Shown piece after piece: positions 8,946-18,641 of a stretch of DNA of 64,000 bases. A model generated the notes under the pieces. It was not told the DNA's origin. It did not search any database and worked only from the letters and a program-made list of their open reading frames with translations. The stretch is from contig JABAQZ010000007.1 of NCBI GenBank assembly GCA_019187405.1, forward strand, positions 1 through 64,000, given 5' to 3'. Within the stretch, counting starts at the first letter, position 1, and each line of letters starts with the position of its first letter. The position numbers and the translations under genes were made by a program. Source of the DNA: Ignavibacteria bacterium. Its GTDB lineage: Bacteria; Bacteroidota; Ignavibacteria; Tepidaquicellales; Tepidaquicellaceae.

Positions 8946-10058
8946 TTATTCCTTTTCGTCCGATTCATTATCGTCAATTGCTTCTTCTTCCATATCTCCC
9001 GTTTCTACAGTCTCCTCTTCAGAATCTTCATTAAGTCTGACAACATCGATTTGATAATCAGTAAGTTTTGATGCAAGCTTTATGTTCTGACCATTCTTGC
9101 CTATTATCATGCTGATTTGGTCTTCATCCGCATAAATCTTTGCGATCTTGTTTTCGTTATCGAGGTAAATGTCGTTCAGCTTTGCAGGTGAAAGCGCTCT
9201 TGCAATATAAAGCGCAGGTTCTTCGGTGTAATTAATTACATCAATGTTTTCATTACTAAGCTCTCTGACGATAGAATGTATCCTTATTCCCTTCATTCCG
9301 ACGCACGCTCCGACGGCATCTATCCTGTCTTCGTTTGAAGTAACTGAAATTTTAGCTCTCTCTCCGGGTTCTCTCGATATGCCTCTTATCTCTATAATAC
9401 CGTCGTAGATTTCCGGAATTTCCTGCTCAAAAAGTTTTTCAAGAAACTGTTCGTCAGCTCTTGAAACTATTATTAGCGGCGGACCAGATTGTCTTTTTTC
9501 AATGCTCTTTACGATTGCTTTTACGTTGTCTCCTTTTTTATATCTCTCCTTCGGTATCTGTTCGCCTTTTGGAAAAATAATCTCATTGCCGTTGTGTATT
9601 AGCAAAATTGAAGTCGGCTTAATCTGATAAATTTCGCCTACAATAATTTCTCCTACAAGATCTTTGTAAGTATTATATGTTACCTCTTTTTCAATTTCGC
9701 GTATTTTCTGATTAAGATTCTGTTTCAGGTTTATTACCATTCTTCTGCCGAAATTTTCAATCGGAATTTCCTCAACATATTCATCGCCAATATTGAAATC
9801 ATCGCCTTCTTTTTCCTTTGCAGACTCAATGTCAATCTCTTTGTTCGGATCGGTAACATTTTCAACCACAATCTTAGTAAGAAATATTTCTATGTCGCCT
9901 CTTTCCATGTTTACCACAATATCAAAATTTGCATCCAGACCATACTTTTTCTCCATCATTTTATGGAATGAATCCTTTATAACGCTTGCAAGAATATCCC
10001 TGTCAATATTCTTGTCTTTCACCATCATTGAAAAAGCATCAACAATTTCTGATTTCAT
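8946..10058 (-). CDS. nusA: transcription termination/antitermination factor NusA
   Basis: NusA binds RNA polymerase and nascent RNA and controls pausing, intrinsic termination and antitermination. The 370-residue protein has the N-terminal polymerase-binding domain (about 1-105). An S1 domain follows (about 130-200), then two KH modules marked by GACVGMKGIRIHSIVREL and IGKNGQNIKLASKL (the latter near 325-345). The C-terminus is a strongly acidic tail (about 350-370). It lacks the proteobacterial acidic repeats, as is usual outside that group. Its location between rimP and infB is conserved. Confidence 0.97.
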   Translation of the reverse strand: MKSEIVDAFSMMVKDKNIDRDILASVIKDSFHKMMEKKYGLDANFDIVVNMERGDIEIFLTKIVVENVTDPNKEIDIESAKEKEGDDFNIGDEYVEEIPIENFGRRMVINLKQNLNQKIREIEKEVTYNTYKDLVGEIIVGEIYQIKPTSILLIHNGNEIIFPKGEQIPKERYKKGDNVKAIVKSIEKRQSGPPLIIVSRADEQFLEKLFEQEIPEIYDGIIEIRGISREPGERAKISVTSNEDRIDAVGACVGMKGIRIHSIVRELSNENIDVINYTEEPALYIARALSPAKLNDIYLDNENKIAKIYADEDQISMIIGKNGQNIKLASKLTDYQIDVVRLNEDSEEETVETGDMEEEAIDDNESDEKE

Positions 10059-10071
10059 TTTTTTGTTAAAA

Positions 10072-10548
10072 TTATTTTGAAAAACTTATTTTTACTTTTA
10101 CTTCTTTAATATCACCGAAATTAACTGCTCTTATTTCTCCGGTACTAATTTTCGGCGAATTTTTGTTTACTACTTCTATCATTAGTATTCCATTTGATTC
10201 TTCATCAGCTTCAAGTAATTTCCCTTCAGTCTTTTCGCCGTTTTCAAATTCAATTTCAAGAATTCTACCCAAATGCTTTTTTAACTGCCAAATGTATTTA
10301 AAAGGTCTTTCAGCGCCGGGAGAAGAAATTACAAGCTTTGAAATATCGTTTACGGGGAAATTATCGTCAATCATCCGGTTTAAGTCCCTGTTTAACTTTG
10401 CAAGTTCGTCAAGCATTAATCCTTCTTCGTTGTCAACGAATATCTCCACTACTTTTGTACCGCGTTCCCCTCTTTCAATCATATCTATGATTCCGTATCC
10501 TTTCTCCCCTAAAAAGCCGAATATTAATTTATTTAGCTGATTTTCCAT
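10072..10548 (-). CDS. rimP: ribosome maturation factor RimP
   Basis: RimP assists 30S subunit maturation. I choose the ATG at 10548 (MENQLNKL), giving 158 residues. The longer open frame to 10584 would have to start inside a hairpin and run through its poly-T tract. The N-terminal alpha/beta domain includes DELAKLNRDLNRMIDDN and a VISSPGAERPFK motif typical of the family. The C-terminal part is an SH3-like barrel (GRILEIEFENGEKTEGKLLEA). It is the first gene of the rimP-nusA-infB-rbfA-truB operon, and a terminator-like structure lies directly before it. Confidence 0.93.
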   Translation of the reverse strand: MENQLNKLIFGFLGEKGYGIIDMIERGERGTKVVEIFVDNEEGLMLDELAKLNRDLNRMIDDNFPVNDISKLVISSPGAERPFKYIWQLKKHLGRILEIEFENGEKTEGKLLEADEESNGILMIEVVNKNSPKISTGEIRAVNFGDIKEVKVKISFSK

Positions 10549-10554
10549 TTCTGC

Positions 10555-10581
10555 AAAAAAAAAGTGGGTTTCACAACCCAC
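10555..10581 (-). terminator. intrinsic-terminator-like hairpin abutting the rimP start
   Basis: Read on the minus strand, GTGGGTT and AACCCAC form a perfect 7-bp stem with a 4-nt loop. Nine consecutive T residues follow, and the rimP ATG begins six bases after the T-run. There is no gene immediately upstream on this strand for it to terminate. A leader attenuator for the rimP-nusA-infB operon is therefore plausible. NusA autoregulates the equivalent E. coli leader, so the context fits, but the mechanism here is inference. Confidence 0.7.
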
Positions 10582-10584
10582 CAA

Positions 10585-10956
10585 ACTCTATATTCATTTT
10601 TGACATTCACAAAATACATCTAATGTATTTAAAATTCAAGATAATTGATTTACCGTAAAGCATTATAATTTTACATCCATCCAAAACAATTTGAAGTTGT
10701 AAAATTAAGCAAAAGTTTTAGATTTTTAAATTATTTGAGAGTGTAATTTTTTTTCATAAAGCTACTCCCATGAGAAATTTTGTTGACACAATATTTTTTA
10801 ATCGAACTTAATCATCATTTGAGTTTTTTATTTACAAAGTAAATTGCAATTCGTCTTGGCGGAGTAATTTGCTATTTAAAATTTCTTATCACTCTTCATT
10901 TTCCAATTTTTGCTGTTTAAAATTATCTAAATAATAAGTAAGTTGAATTAAATTTT
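10585..10956. promoter_or_regulatory. 372-bp divergent intergenic region between rimP and nuoC
   Basis: This AT-rich gap separates the minus-strand rimP operon from the plus-strand nuoCDEF operon and must hold both promoters. I see a perfect 8-bp inverted repeat, AAATACAT/ATGTATTT, at 10612-10630, about 65 bp upstream of the rimP ATG. A TTG then a TATTTTG element (minus strand, about 20 nt apart) overlaps it and resembles the Bacteroidota -33/-7 pattern. No small gene or RNA is evident. Promoter assignment is tentative. Confidence 0.45.
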
Positions 10957-11442
10957 ATGATGAAAGAAGACAGACTTCTAAACCTGAAATCAAAGTTAAG
11001 TACATTTGATGCCGAATTTACGGAGGTTAACGGCTCTCCAGCTGTTTACATTGACAAAAGCAGAATCATTGAAGCATGCAGGGTTTTAAAAGAAGATGAA
11101 TCTCTGAAATTTGTTTCTCTTGTTGATTCAGTAAGCGTTGATAGATTCACCAAGAAAGACAGATATGAAATGATTTATAACCTTGTGTCAATAGAATTTA
11201 ACGAACGCATCTTTGTCAAAATCAGACTTGATTCTCAAAAACCCGAAATGGAAAGTCTATGCTCGGTTTGGGAATCGGCTAACTGGTATGAAAGAGAAGC
11301 TTATGATATGATCGGCATTAATTTTATCAATCATCCGGATTTAAGACGAATGTATATGCCGGAATATTTCGAATACCATCCTTTAAGAAAAGATTTTCCT
11401 TTGATGGGAATTCCGGATTCGCTTCCGCTGCCTAACAAATAA
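10957..11442 (+). CDS. nuoC: NADH-quinone oxidoreductase subunit C
   Basis: NuoC is the 30-kDa-type peripheral-arm subunit of respiratory complex I. The 161-residue protein has the family pattern ESANWYEREAYDMIGINF with a following HPDLRRMYMPE and a HPLRKDFPL end, which marks the conserved C-terminal half. It is unfused, unlike the NuoCD of E. coli. It is the first gene of a short nuoC-D-E-F cluster. nuoA and nuoB, which usually precede it, are not upstream; the translation operon lies there instead. Start is ATG at 10957 or the adjacent ATG at 10960. Confidence 0.95.
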   Translation: MMKEDRLLNLKSKLSTFDAEFTEVNGSPAVYIDKSRIIEACRVLKEDESLKFVSLVDSVSVDRFTKKDRYEMIYNLVSIEFNERIFVKIRLDSQKPEMESLCSVWESANWYEREAYDMIGINFINHPDLRRMYMPEYFEYHPLRKDFPLMGIPDSLPLPNK

Positions 11443-11493
11443 TTTTATGTTGCATTCTTTGACAGAAAAATTTAACAAATATTTTACTCATTA

Positions 11494-12753
11494 ATGGATA
11501 TACAGGATAAAGTCGCTAAATCAAAATATTCAAAGATTCTTCAAACTCTCGAATCGGAAAACCTTAGCGTTACCTTTGACGATGCTCTCGATAATGAAAT
11601 GATTTTAAACATGGGTCCGCAGCACCCTGCAACACACGGTGTGCTTCGACTTCTCGTTAGTCTTGACGGCGAGACGGTGCTTAATTGTGTACCCGAACTC
11701 GGCTACCTTCACCGCGGTTATGAAAAACTTGCCGAAGCATGCACATATCACGAATTCATACCTCACACAGACAGACTTGATTATCTCTCTCCCATGGCTA
11801 ACAATGTAGGTTATGCTCTTGCTGTTGAAAAACTCATTCATCTCGAAATTCCAGAAAGAGGAAAATACATAAGAGTTATAATTGCAGAACTTGCAAGGAT
11901 TCAGTCACATCTGCTTGCAATAGGCGCTTTGGTTATGGATATCGGCGCAGTTACTCCTTTTCTGTGGGCAATACGCGAAAGAGAAAAAATTTTGGATATT
12001 TACGACATAATATGCGGAGCAAGGTTTACAAATACATACACAAGAATCGGCGGTGTTGCTCAGGACCTTACCGATGAAGCAATTAATGGTATAAGAAAAT
12101 TTATCGATGAGTTCATAGCAAATCTCGACGATATGAGAAAACTTGTCGAAAGAAATAAAATTTTTATCATAAGATGCGAAGGCATTGGTTATTTGTCAAA
12201 AGAAAAATGCATAGAATTGGGTCTTACCGGTCCGCTTATAAGAGCTTGCGGAATCGAAAGAGACTTAAGAAAAGCAGAGCCGTATCTTGTTTATGACAAA
12301 CTTGATTTTGACATTCCTGTATATACTGATAGTGACTGTCTGGCAAGATATTATGTGAGAATAGACGAGCTTGTGGAATCGGTAAAAATTATCAGGCAGT
12401 GCCTTGACAAAATTCCCGCCGGACCATACAACGCACTTGAAACCAAAAAAGTCCTTCCAAAGAAAGACCGTATTTATACAAAGATGGAAGAATTGATTCA
12501 TGATTTCATGTTAATAAATTTCGGAGTAAATCCTCCGGTCGGAGAATCTTATTCCGCAATTGAAGCATCAAAAGGAGAACTCGGATTTTACATCATCAGT
12601 GACGGAAGCGGTTATCCGTTCAGACTGAAAATCCGCTCGCCAAGTTTCTGTAATCTTCAGGCTCTTGCTCCGATGATGAAAAACTGCATGATATCTGATA
12701 CGGTGGTTATCATTGGAAGCGTTGATCCTGTCATGGGCGAGGCAGATAAATAA
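11494..12753 (+). CDS. nuoD: NADH-quinone oxidoreductase subunit D
   Basis: NuoD is the 49-kDa-type subunit that forms the quinone-binding cavity with NuoB. The 419-residue protein contains the diagnostic NMGPQHPATHGVLRLL near residue 35. It also has ELGYLHRGYEKLAE and YTRIGGVAQDL, and ends with the SDGSGYPFRLKIRSPSF and MGEADK blocks. It is full length. It lies 51 bp after nuoC and 45 bp before nuoE in the same operon. The quinone-site His (in QHPATHG) and the downstream conserved Tyr (in GYLHRGYE) are both present. Confidence 0.97.
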   Translation: MDIQDKVAKSKYSKILQTLESENLSVTFDDALDNEMILNMGPQHPATHGVLRLLVSLDGETVLNCVPELGYLHRGYEKLAEACTYHEFIPHTDRLDYLSPMANNVGYALAVEKLIHLEIPERGKYIRVIIAELARIQSHLLAIGALVMDIGAVTPFLWAIREREKILDIYDIICGARFTNTYTRIGGVAQDLTDEAINGIRKFIDEFIANLDDMRKLVERNKIFIIRCEGIGYLSKEKCIELGLTGPLIRACGIERDLRKAEPYLVYDKLDFDIPVYTDSDCLARYYVRIDELVESVKIIRQCLDKIPAGPYNALETKKVLPKKDRIYTKMEELIHDFMLINFGVNPPVGESYSAIEASKGELGFYIISDGSGYPFRLKIRSPSFCNLQALAPMMKNCMISDTVVIIGSVDPVMGEADK

Positions 12754-12798
12754 ATTTCATTTAATTGCTAAATAGTTTTTAAAATTGCATAATCATTT

Positions 12799-13302
12799 AT
12801 GGAAGTAAAACAAAATTATATACCGGCTTTTGATGAAAATGAATTGAAGCAAGTTCAGCTTCACATTTCCAAATATCCAAAGCCGATGGCTGCCGTAATG
12901 CCGGTCTTATGGATGATACAAGATAAATATGGATGGATATCGATTGAAGCTATGAAATATACTGGAGATCTTCTCGGACTACCTTATGACCATGTGCTTG
13001 GAGTAGCGACTTTCTATACTATGTATTTCAAGAAACCCATGGGAAAACATCATCTGCAGGTCTGCACAAATGTTTCCTGCATGTTAAGAGGCGGTTATGA
13101 AATTTACAACCATATTTCAGATAAACTTGGAATTAAAAACAAGGAAGTTACTGCAGACGGAATGTTTTCCATTGAAGAGGTCGAATGTCTTGGAAGCTGC
13201 GCGACAGCCCCAATGCTGCAGGTTAACAACAGAGAATTTTATGAGAATCTTACAACTCAAAGCATTGATAAACTTATAGATGATTTAAGAAAAACTGTTT
13301 AA
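12799..13302 (+). CDS. nuoE: NADH-quinone oxidoreductase subunit E (2Fe-2S)
   Basis: NuoE is the 24-kDa-type subunit carrying the N1a [2Fe-2S] cluster beside NuoF in the NADH dehydrogenase module. The 167-residue protein has the thioredoxin-like ferredoxin pattern with Cys at about 89, 94, 130 and 134 (CTNVSC and CLGSC), exactly the C-x4-C...C-x3-C ligand set. The GVATFYTMY helix is also present. It ends 4 bp before nuoF and is probably coupled to it. Its presence separates this organism from green sulfur bacteria, which typically lack NuoEFG. Confidence 0.96.
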   Translation: MEVKQNYIPAFDENELKQVQLHISKYPKPMAAVMPVLWMIQDKYGWISIEAMKYTGDLLGLPYDHVLGVATFYTMYFKKPMGKHHLQVCTNVSCMLRGGYEIYNHISDKLGIKNKEVTADGMFSIEEVECLGSCATAPMLQVNNREFYENLTTQSIDKLIDDLRKTV

Positions 13303-13306
13303 TGTT

Positions 13307-14704
13307 ATGGAAAAAATTATTCTTAAAGACATACCTAATTTAGACAATATAGACGTTTACATTTCCAATTCAGGATACTCCGCGCTTAAAAAAGTATTGA
13401 CAAGCTTGAAACCCGAAGAAGTAACTGAAGAAGTTAAAAAATCCGGACTAAGAGGAAGAGGCGGCGCTTGCTTTTATACTGGAGTAAAATGGACGTTCAT
13501 GCCAAAAGGAAATGACAAGCCGAAATTTCTTTGTTGTAACGGCGATGAAAGCGAACCCGGTAGTTTTAAAGACAGAGAGATTTTTGAGAAAAACCCTCAT
13601 CAGTTTATCGAAGGAGCATTGATTGCGGCTTATGCAATGGGTATCGGGAAAATTTATGTTTATATCAGAGGCGAATATTGGAAATGGATTAACATTATGG
13701 AAGAATGCGTTGCGGACGCATATAAAAAAGGATTTATCGGTAAAAATATTCTGGGTTCTGATTTTTCTGTTGATATGTATGTACATAAAGGCGCAGGCGC
13801 ATATATTTGCGGAGAAGAATCATCTCTCATGAATTCGCTCGAAGGCAAACGCGGTTATCCTAGAGTCAAGCCCCCGTTTCCTGCTTCATTCGGTGTCTGG
13901 GGAAATCCAACAACCATCAACAATATCGAGACTCTTGCAAATGTACCCGAAATTATTAACAAAGGCGCTGAATGGTTCAGTAAAATCGGGAATCCGAAAC
14001 ATCCTGGCACATTGCTTTTTGGCGTTAGTGGTCATGTAAATAAACCCGGAGTGTATGAGCTCCCGACAGGCACACCGCTAATGACAATAATTAACGATTA
14101 TTGCGGTGGAGTTACAAACGGTAAGCAAATCAAAATGGTAATTCCTGGCGGCTCTTCAATGCCTCCGCTTACAAGAGAAGAAGCGGAAAAAGCTTTAATG
14201 GATAATGAAAATCTCAGAGAGTTTAATACATTTATCGGAACAGCCGGCATTATTGTTATGAATGAAGATACCGACATTGTTGATGTTATCAGAAGGATTT
14301 CAAAATTTTATTATCATGAATCCTGCGGTCAATGCACGCCCTGCCGTGAAGGAACAGGCTGGATGCTGAAAGTGCTTGATAGAATCTGCAAAGGCGAAGG
14401 CAAGAAAAACGACATCGACCTGCTTGTGTCGGTTGCCGAAAACATTGAAGGAAATACAATTTGCGCACTCGGAGATGCTGCCGCATGGCCGGTGAAGTGG
14501 ACTATAAAAAAATTCAGAAATGAATTTGAGAAAAAGATTAAAGATGACAAGTCTAAGCTCCCGGTATTGAATAAAGTTCACGGATTGAGAAAATCTGAAG
14601 AGTATAATTTAATTGACGAAGACGAACTTACCGTTACCAAAAATCTATTCGGCAAAGTACAGGAAAACATAAACAATCCTGACGTAAAGCGATTCAGCTC
14701 CTGA
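13307..14704 (+). CDS. nuoF: NADH-quinone oxidoreductase subunit F (NADH/FMN)
   Basis: NuoF is the 51-kDa-type flavoprotein that oxidises NADH via FMN and passes electrons to the N3 [4Fe-4S] cluster. The 465-residue protein has the glycine-rich nucleotide site [16 protein letters not shown] and the FMN region [13 protein letters not shown]. The [13 protein letters not shown] block and the cluster ligands [12 protein letters not shown] (about 338-349) plus the distal Cys in NTICALGD are also present. It is full length. The usual next gene, nuoG, does not follow; an unrelated membrane protein does. Confidence 0.97.
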   Translation: MEKIILKDIPNLDNIDVYISNSGYSALKKVLTSLKPEEVTEEVKKSGLRGRGGACFYTGVKWTFMPKGNDKPKFLCCNGDESEPGSFKDREIFEKNPHQFIEGALIAAYAMGIGKIYVYIRGEYWKWINIMEECVADAYKKGFIGKNILGSDFSVDMYVHKGAGAYICGEESSLMNSLEGKRGYPRVKPPFPASFGVWGNPTTINNIETLANVPEIINKGAEWFSKIGNPKHPGTLLFGVSGHVNKPGVYELPTGTPLMTIINDYCGGVTNGKQIKMVIPGGSSMPPLTREEAEKALMDNENLREFNTFIGTAGIIVMNEDTDIVDVIRRISKFYYHESCGQCTPCREGTGWMLKVLDRICKGEGKKNDIDLLVSVAENIEGNTICALGDAAAWPVKWTIKKFRNEFEKKIKDDKSKLPVLNKVHGLRKSEEYNLIDEDELTVTKNLFGKVQENINNPDVKRFSS

Positions 14705-14786
14705 TTTCTTATCCTAAACTCACAAGGGTTTTTGCTGAGTTTGAATGCGCTTCAAGCTTATAGTTGATCTGTTTTTTTAACAATTT

Positions 14787-16763
14787 ATGAAAAAAAAGAA
14801 AAAGCAAAATATTGAAGCTCCTGCCGTAAAACCTTCCAAGTCTTCAAATTTTTTAATGAAAGTAAAACCGGTTTACATGCTGCTCCTTGCAGCAATATTA
14901 CCTTTGATAACCGCTTTTGTTTATTTTAACTATGTAAATGAGCATAATAATTTTCTTAGCTTTCCTCTCGATGACTCATGGATACATCTTACTTTTGCCA
15001 GAAACATTTCAGAATATTTTAGTTTTTCTTATTACAAAGATGAATTGGTTACGGCAGGTTCGACTTCTCCTCTTTACACGATAATACTTGCTATCGGTTT
15101 TTTTATTTATAAGAATGAAATGATACTTAGCTATGTTATTGGTGTATTGTGTTTTTCGGCATCTGCCTTTTATTTTTATAAACTTACAATCAGAGATTTA
15201 AGAAACAGCAGCATCTTTGCATTTGCCGTTACGCTTATATTTATTTTTGACAAATGGATAAACTTTATTTCTCTGTCCGGTATGGAAACAATCATGTTCA
15301 TTATGCTGCTGATTATTTGTGCATATTTATATAAGACAAAAAATGCGTTTCCGTTTGCAATAACAGCAGGGTTAATTCTTTGGACCAGACCGGATGGCAT
15401 AGCTTTCATTGCAGCATTGGCATTAACTTATTTAACGGAAATGTTCTTTGCAAAAAGAAACCCGGAAATAAAATTATTCAGTAAAAAACAGCTGATAAAC
15501 ATTTTGATCATATATTTTATTTTGACGGGTATGTATTTTATGTTTAATTATTTTCTTTCAGGATCGATTTTACCAAATACATACTCTGCCAAGGTTGCTT
15601 ATTTCATTGACACCGAAAAAAGATTGGATTTTCTTCAGGATAAAGTTTGGATGTATTTCACAAACGGATACTATTCCATTATCATGATTGGTTTTGTGTT
15701 TGCCATAATAAAACTCATCGTTGATTTTTCCAGAAAAAAGTATAATCAAAATACACTTTATATAGTTTTCATTTTTACTTTCATTCTGTTATATACAATC
15801 AAGCTCCCTGCAATTAACAGATTCGGCAGATATGTAATGCCTTTGATTCCTTTTTTCATTCTTGCTTCAATGACCGGATTCAGAGATATGATTGAGACTA
15901 TTGTAAAACTGACAAAAATACCGATCACCAAAACGATATTGTATATTGTGTTGATTCCCATTGTATATTATCTTTGTTACAGTGACTTCAAAAAAAACAA
16001 ATCAGATCTTTCAAAATATTGCAATTACATTTATTCCCGACAAATTCAAGCTGCTTACTGGCTGAAAGAGCATACTGAAGAGAATGACATTATAGCAACT
16101 CATGATATAGGAGCTATTGGTTATTATTCGGGAAGGAAACTTGTCGATGTTGCAGGGCTGGTTAACCTTGAACTTAACGAGAAACTGAATGATTATAATT
16201 ATTCGCAAATTATGGAAAACTACTGCATTAATCATGGTGTTACTTATCTTGCATTTCTTAATAACTGGTATACTATTTCAAATCAGTCGCCGGTATTTAG
16301 TACCAATGAAGGCGATTATACTGAAGTAATGGGAGTTTTTAGATTTTCTCCGGGTAAAACACATATTTTATCCAAAGAAGCCCATAATATTTTATCTAAA
16401 ATTGGAAAAGTTGTTAAAGAAAAGAATGCTGATTCCGTAATTTTACTTTCCGATAAAGCATTAAAACTCGAACCTTATGACAGTTATGCTTATTTTTTCA
16501 GAGCTGTCGGTTACTTTTTGAAAAATGATATTGTAAATTATGAAAAAGACATTCTTCATTCATTAGAGCTTTTTCCGGAATCTAAATTTTCAAATCAAAA
16601 CTATGCGAATTTCCTTTTTAATAATAAACGGTTTGAAGAAGCCAAAAAAGTGTTTTCAAAACTTACTAACTTAGACCCGGCAAACAAAAATTTTGCAACC
16701 TCCTTAAAAGCTGCTTCTGATTCTGCCTTGCATCAAAAAATGATTTCAGAAATTAATAAATAG
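14787..16763 (+). CDS. GT-C-like membrane glycosyltransferase with C-terminal TPR region
   Basis: The 658-residue protein has a Lys-rich N-terminus, then about ten or more hydrophobic segments (roughly 28-50 and onward to about 390). An early DDSWIH motif (about 62-67) sits in the first periplasmic loop, the position where GT-C enzymes (ArnT/PMT-like) place their acidic catalytic pair. A soluble part follows, containing a THDIGAIGYYSGRKLVDVAGLV block. The last 120 residues show TPR-like helices (DSYAYFFRAVGYFLKNDI, LFNNKRFEEAKKVF). It probably transfers a sugar from a lipid carrier in the envelope. The substrate is unknown, and the assignment rests on topology and motif. Confidence 0.65.
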   Translation: MKKKKKQNIEAPAVKPSKSSNFLMKVKPVYMLLLAAILPLITAFVYFNYVNEHNNFLSFPLDDSWIHLTFARNISEYFSFSYYKDELVTAGSTSPLYTIILAIGFFIYKNEMILSYVIGVLCFSASAFYFYKLTIRDLRNSSIFAFAVTLIFIFDKWINFISLSGMETIMFIMLLIICAYLYKTKNAFPFAITAGLILWTRPDGIAFIAALALTYLTEMFFAKRNPEIKLFSKKQLINILIIYFILTGMYFMFNYFLSGSILPNTYSAKVAYFIDTEKRLDFLQDKVWMYFTNGYYSIIMIGFVFAIIKLIVDFSRKKYNQNTLYIVFIFTFILLYTIKLPAINRFGRYVMPLIPFFILASMTGFRDMIETIVKLTKIPITKTILYIVLIPIVYYLCYSDFKKNKSDLSKYCNYIYSRQIQAAYWLKEHTEENDIIATHDIGAIGYYSGRKLVDVAGLVNLELNEKLNDYNYSQIMENYCINHGVTYLAFLNNWYTISNQSPVFSTNEGDYTEVMGVFRFSPGKTHILSKEAHNILSKIGKVVKEKNADSVILLSDKALKLEPYDSYAYFFRAVGYFLKNDIVNYEKDILHSLELFPESKFSNQNYANFLFNNKRFEEAKKVFSKLTNLDPANKNFATSLKAASDSALHQKMISEINK

Positions 16764-16782
16764 TTTGACCGTCTGCTGAATT

Positions 16783-18618
16783 TTATCTTCTTCCCAATAC
16801 CACTTTCAGAGTTACCTGCTCATTCTTTCTTAATACCACTACTTCAGCTTCATCTCCCGGTTTAAATTCTCCCATCGCATACATATAATCGTAAATGTTT
16901 TTTACTTCTACATTCCCGAATTTAATAATGATGTCTTCAGCTTGCAGTCCGGCTTTTTCGGCAGGACTTCCTTCCTTTACGCCTGAAATCTTGAATCCTT
17001 CCGCCGTTGATGAATAATCGGGTATCGTTCCCACATAAACTTTCACGCTTCCCATTGACCTGTTTTCATTGCTTGCTACTGTAACTTTTTTATATTCAGG
17101 TTTTTCTTTCAAATGGTTTAGATCTATCGAAAGATCATAAATGAAGTTCAGTATTCTGACTTCGTCTTTGGAATTAATTTTATCGACGTCATCAGACGGA
17201 GAATGATAATCCGGATGAGTGCCCGAGAAAAAATGAAGCACCGGAATTTCCTTTAAATAAAAACTGGAATGATCAGATGGTCCCTGACCTTCCGGATTCT
17301 TTGTAATTTTGAAATTGTAACTGCTGTTAATTGAATCGAGGATTTTATCCCAGTATGGTGAAGTTCCTGTTCCGTAAATGATCAGCTTATTATCGGACAT
17401 TCTTCCTATCATGTCCATATTTAGCATTGCTACGATTTTCTTTTTATTAAGCAGATCTGATTTTGTGAAAAACGACGAACCGATTAATCCTGCTTCCTCG
17501 CCTCCAAAGCACATAAACAATACGCTTCTGTCGAGTTTCTTTTTGTTCGATGAAATTTTCTGAGCCAGTTCAAGCACGCCGGCTGTACCGGATGCATTAT
17601 CGTCTGCGCCGTTGTGTATCTGTTTGTCTTTGCCTTTATACAAAGAACCATAAGTGCCGTATCCGAGATGATCTTTATGAGCTCCGATAACTATGACTTC
17701 ATTCCTCAGTACCGGATCATTGCCTTCAAGAAATCCGAGTATGTTGTTAGTAGGTGAATGAACCTGTTCGACTGAAGTTTCTACAGTTGCAAATGCATCT
17801 TCAAGCAGAAATGAATTCGGCTTTTTAGTTTCATCAATTTCTTTTTGAATTTTCTTCAGGTCTAAGCCTTTTTCGGCAAACAGCTTTTCAATAATTTCTC
17901 TTTTGCAGTTAATAACGGGCATCTCGGCGCTTTGAGGAACGTTATCATATCTTAATCTGTCCAGTTCATCTTCGCCAGATTCGGGACCGGTAATAAAGAT
18001 AATCCCTGCAGCTTTCTTTTCTCTGGCTTTTATACTTTTCATTCTCAGCGATTCAAATTTTTCAAACGGATTGTTATGAGGATCGTTTTGTCCGGGTGAA
18101 TAACGCAACAATATGAGTATCTTCCCGCTGATATCGATAGGATTTCCGTTTATATCGGCGAAATCATTATAATTCTGATCGGCTGCTTCAATTCCGTATC
18201 CGGCAAAAAACAGACTGCCAGAGACAATGCCGTTTCCTCCGAAACCGAGAGGAATAAAATCTTGCGGTGGATTGTAAGCATTCTGATGTCCTCCTGAATT
18301 AACGGAAAATTTATTCCCTTCATTCATTTTTACTTCAGTTATCATTTGAAACGTTTGCGTGTAACCGGAACCGTCAAAAGGTTTAAGTTTATATTTCTTA
18401 AATTCCGAGATTAAATATTTCGTTGTTAAGGAATCGCCTTTTGAACCGGGGAACCTGCCCTCAAGTTCATCGGATGCAAGATATTTAATGTGCTCGGTAA
18501 CTTCAGGTTCGGTAATATTTTTGTTTCTTACTTTGTCAATTCCGTCATTTAGGTCATAAAATCCAAATGAATAAGCAGCTGCAGCAGATAAAGCTAATAT
18601 TATTAATTTATTTTTCAT
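16783..18618 (-). CDS. secreted M28 zinc aminopeptidase with PA and PDZ domains
   Basis: This 611-residue exported peptidase has an N-terminal hydrophobic signal (1-19). A protease-associated (PA) region follows at about 120-240 (SGSLFFAGYGIE, AAGIIFITG), then the M28 catalytic domain at about 285-500. All expected metal and catalytic residues are visible: His314 in GAHKDHLG, Asp339 in GADDNASG, Glu373/374 in GGEEAG, Asp402 in MDMIGR and His472 in DYHSPSDD. A PDZ domain closes the protein (about 510-605, GSPAEKAGLQAEDIIIKFG). It likely trims peptides outside the cytoplasm. It converges tail to tail with the upstream membrane gene. Confidence 0.93.
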   Translation of the reverse strand: MKNKLIILALSAAAAYSFGFYDLNDGIDKVRNKNITEPEVTEHIKYLASDELEGRFPGSKGDSLTTKYLISEFKKYKLKPFDGSGYTQTFQMITEVKMNEGNKFSVNSGGHQNAYNPPQDFIPLGFGGNGIVSGSLFFAGYGIEAADQNYNDFADINGNPIDISGKILILLRYSPGQNDPHNNPFEKFESLRMKSIKAREKKAAGIIFITGPESGEDELDRLRYDNVPQSAEMPVINCKREIIEKLFAEKGLDLKKIQKEIDETKKPNSFLLEDAFATVETSVEQVHSPTNNILGFLEGNDPVLRNEVIVIGAHKDHLGYGTYGSLYKGKDKQIHNGADDNASGTAGVLELAQKISSNKKKLDRSVLFMCFGGEEAGLIGSSFFTKSDLLNKKKIVAMLNMDMIGRMSDNKLIIYGTGTSPYWDKILDSINSSYNFKITKNPEGQGPSDHSSFYLKEIPVLHFFSGTHPDYHSPSDDVDKINSKDEVRILNFIYDLSIDLNHLKEKPEYKKVTVASNENRSMGSVKVYVGTIPDYSSTAEGFKISGVKEGSPAEKAGLQAEDIIIKFGNVEVKNIYDYMYAMGEFKPGDEAEVVVLRKNEQVTLKVVLGRR

Positions 18619-18641
18619 TTACAATTTTACATTTAAATTTG

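Noticed and set aside
10549-10584. Twelve-residue N-terminal extension of RimP
   Set aside because: It would be encoded by the hairpin and its poly-T run. The next ATG at 10548 gives the normal family start.
13448-13786. Antisense frames inside nuo, infB, recA and other genes
   Set aside because: They lie fully inside strongly conserved genes on the other strand and show no independent family pattern.
14714-14745. Terminator after nuoF (AAACTCA...TGAGTTT)
   Set aside because: The 7-bp stem has a 13-nt loop and no T-run directly after it. It is too weak to call.
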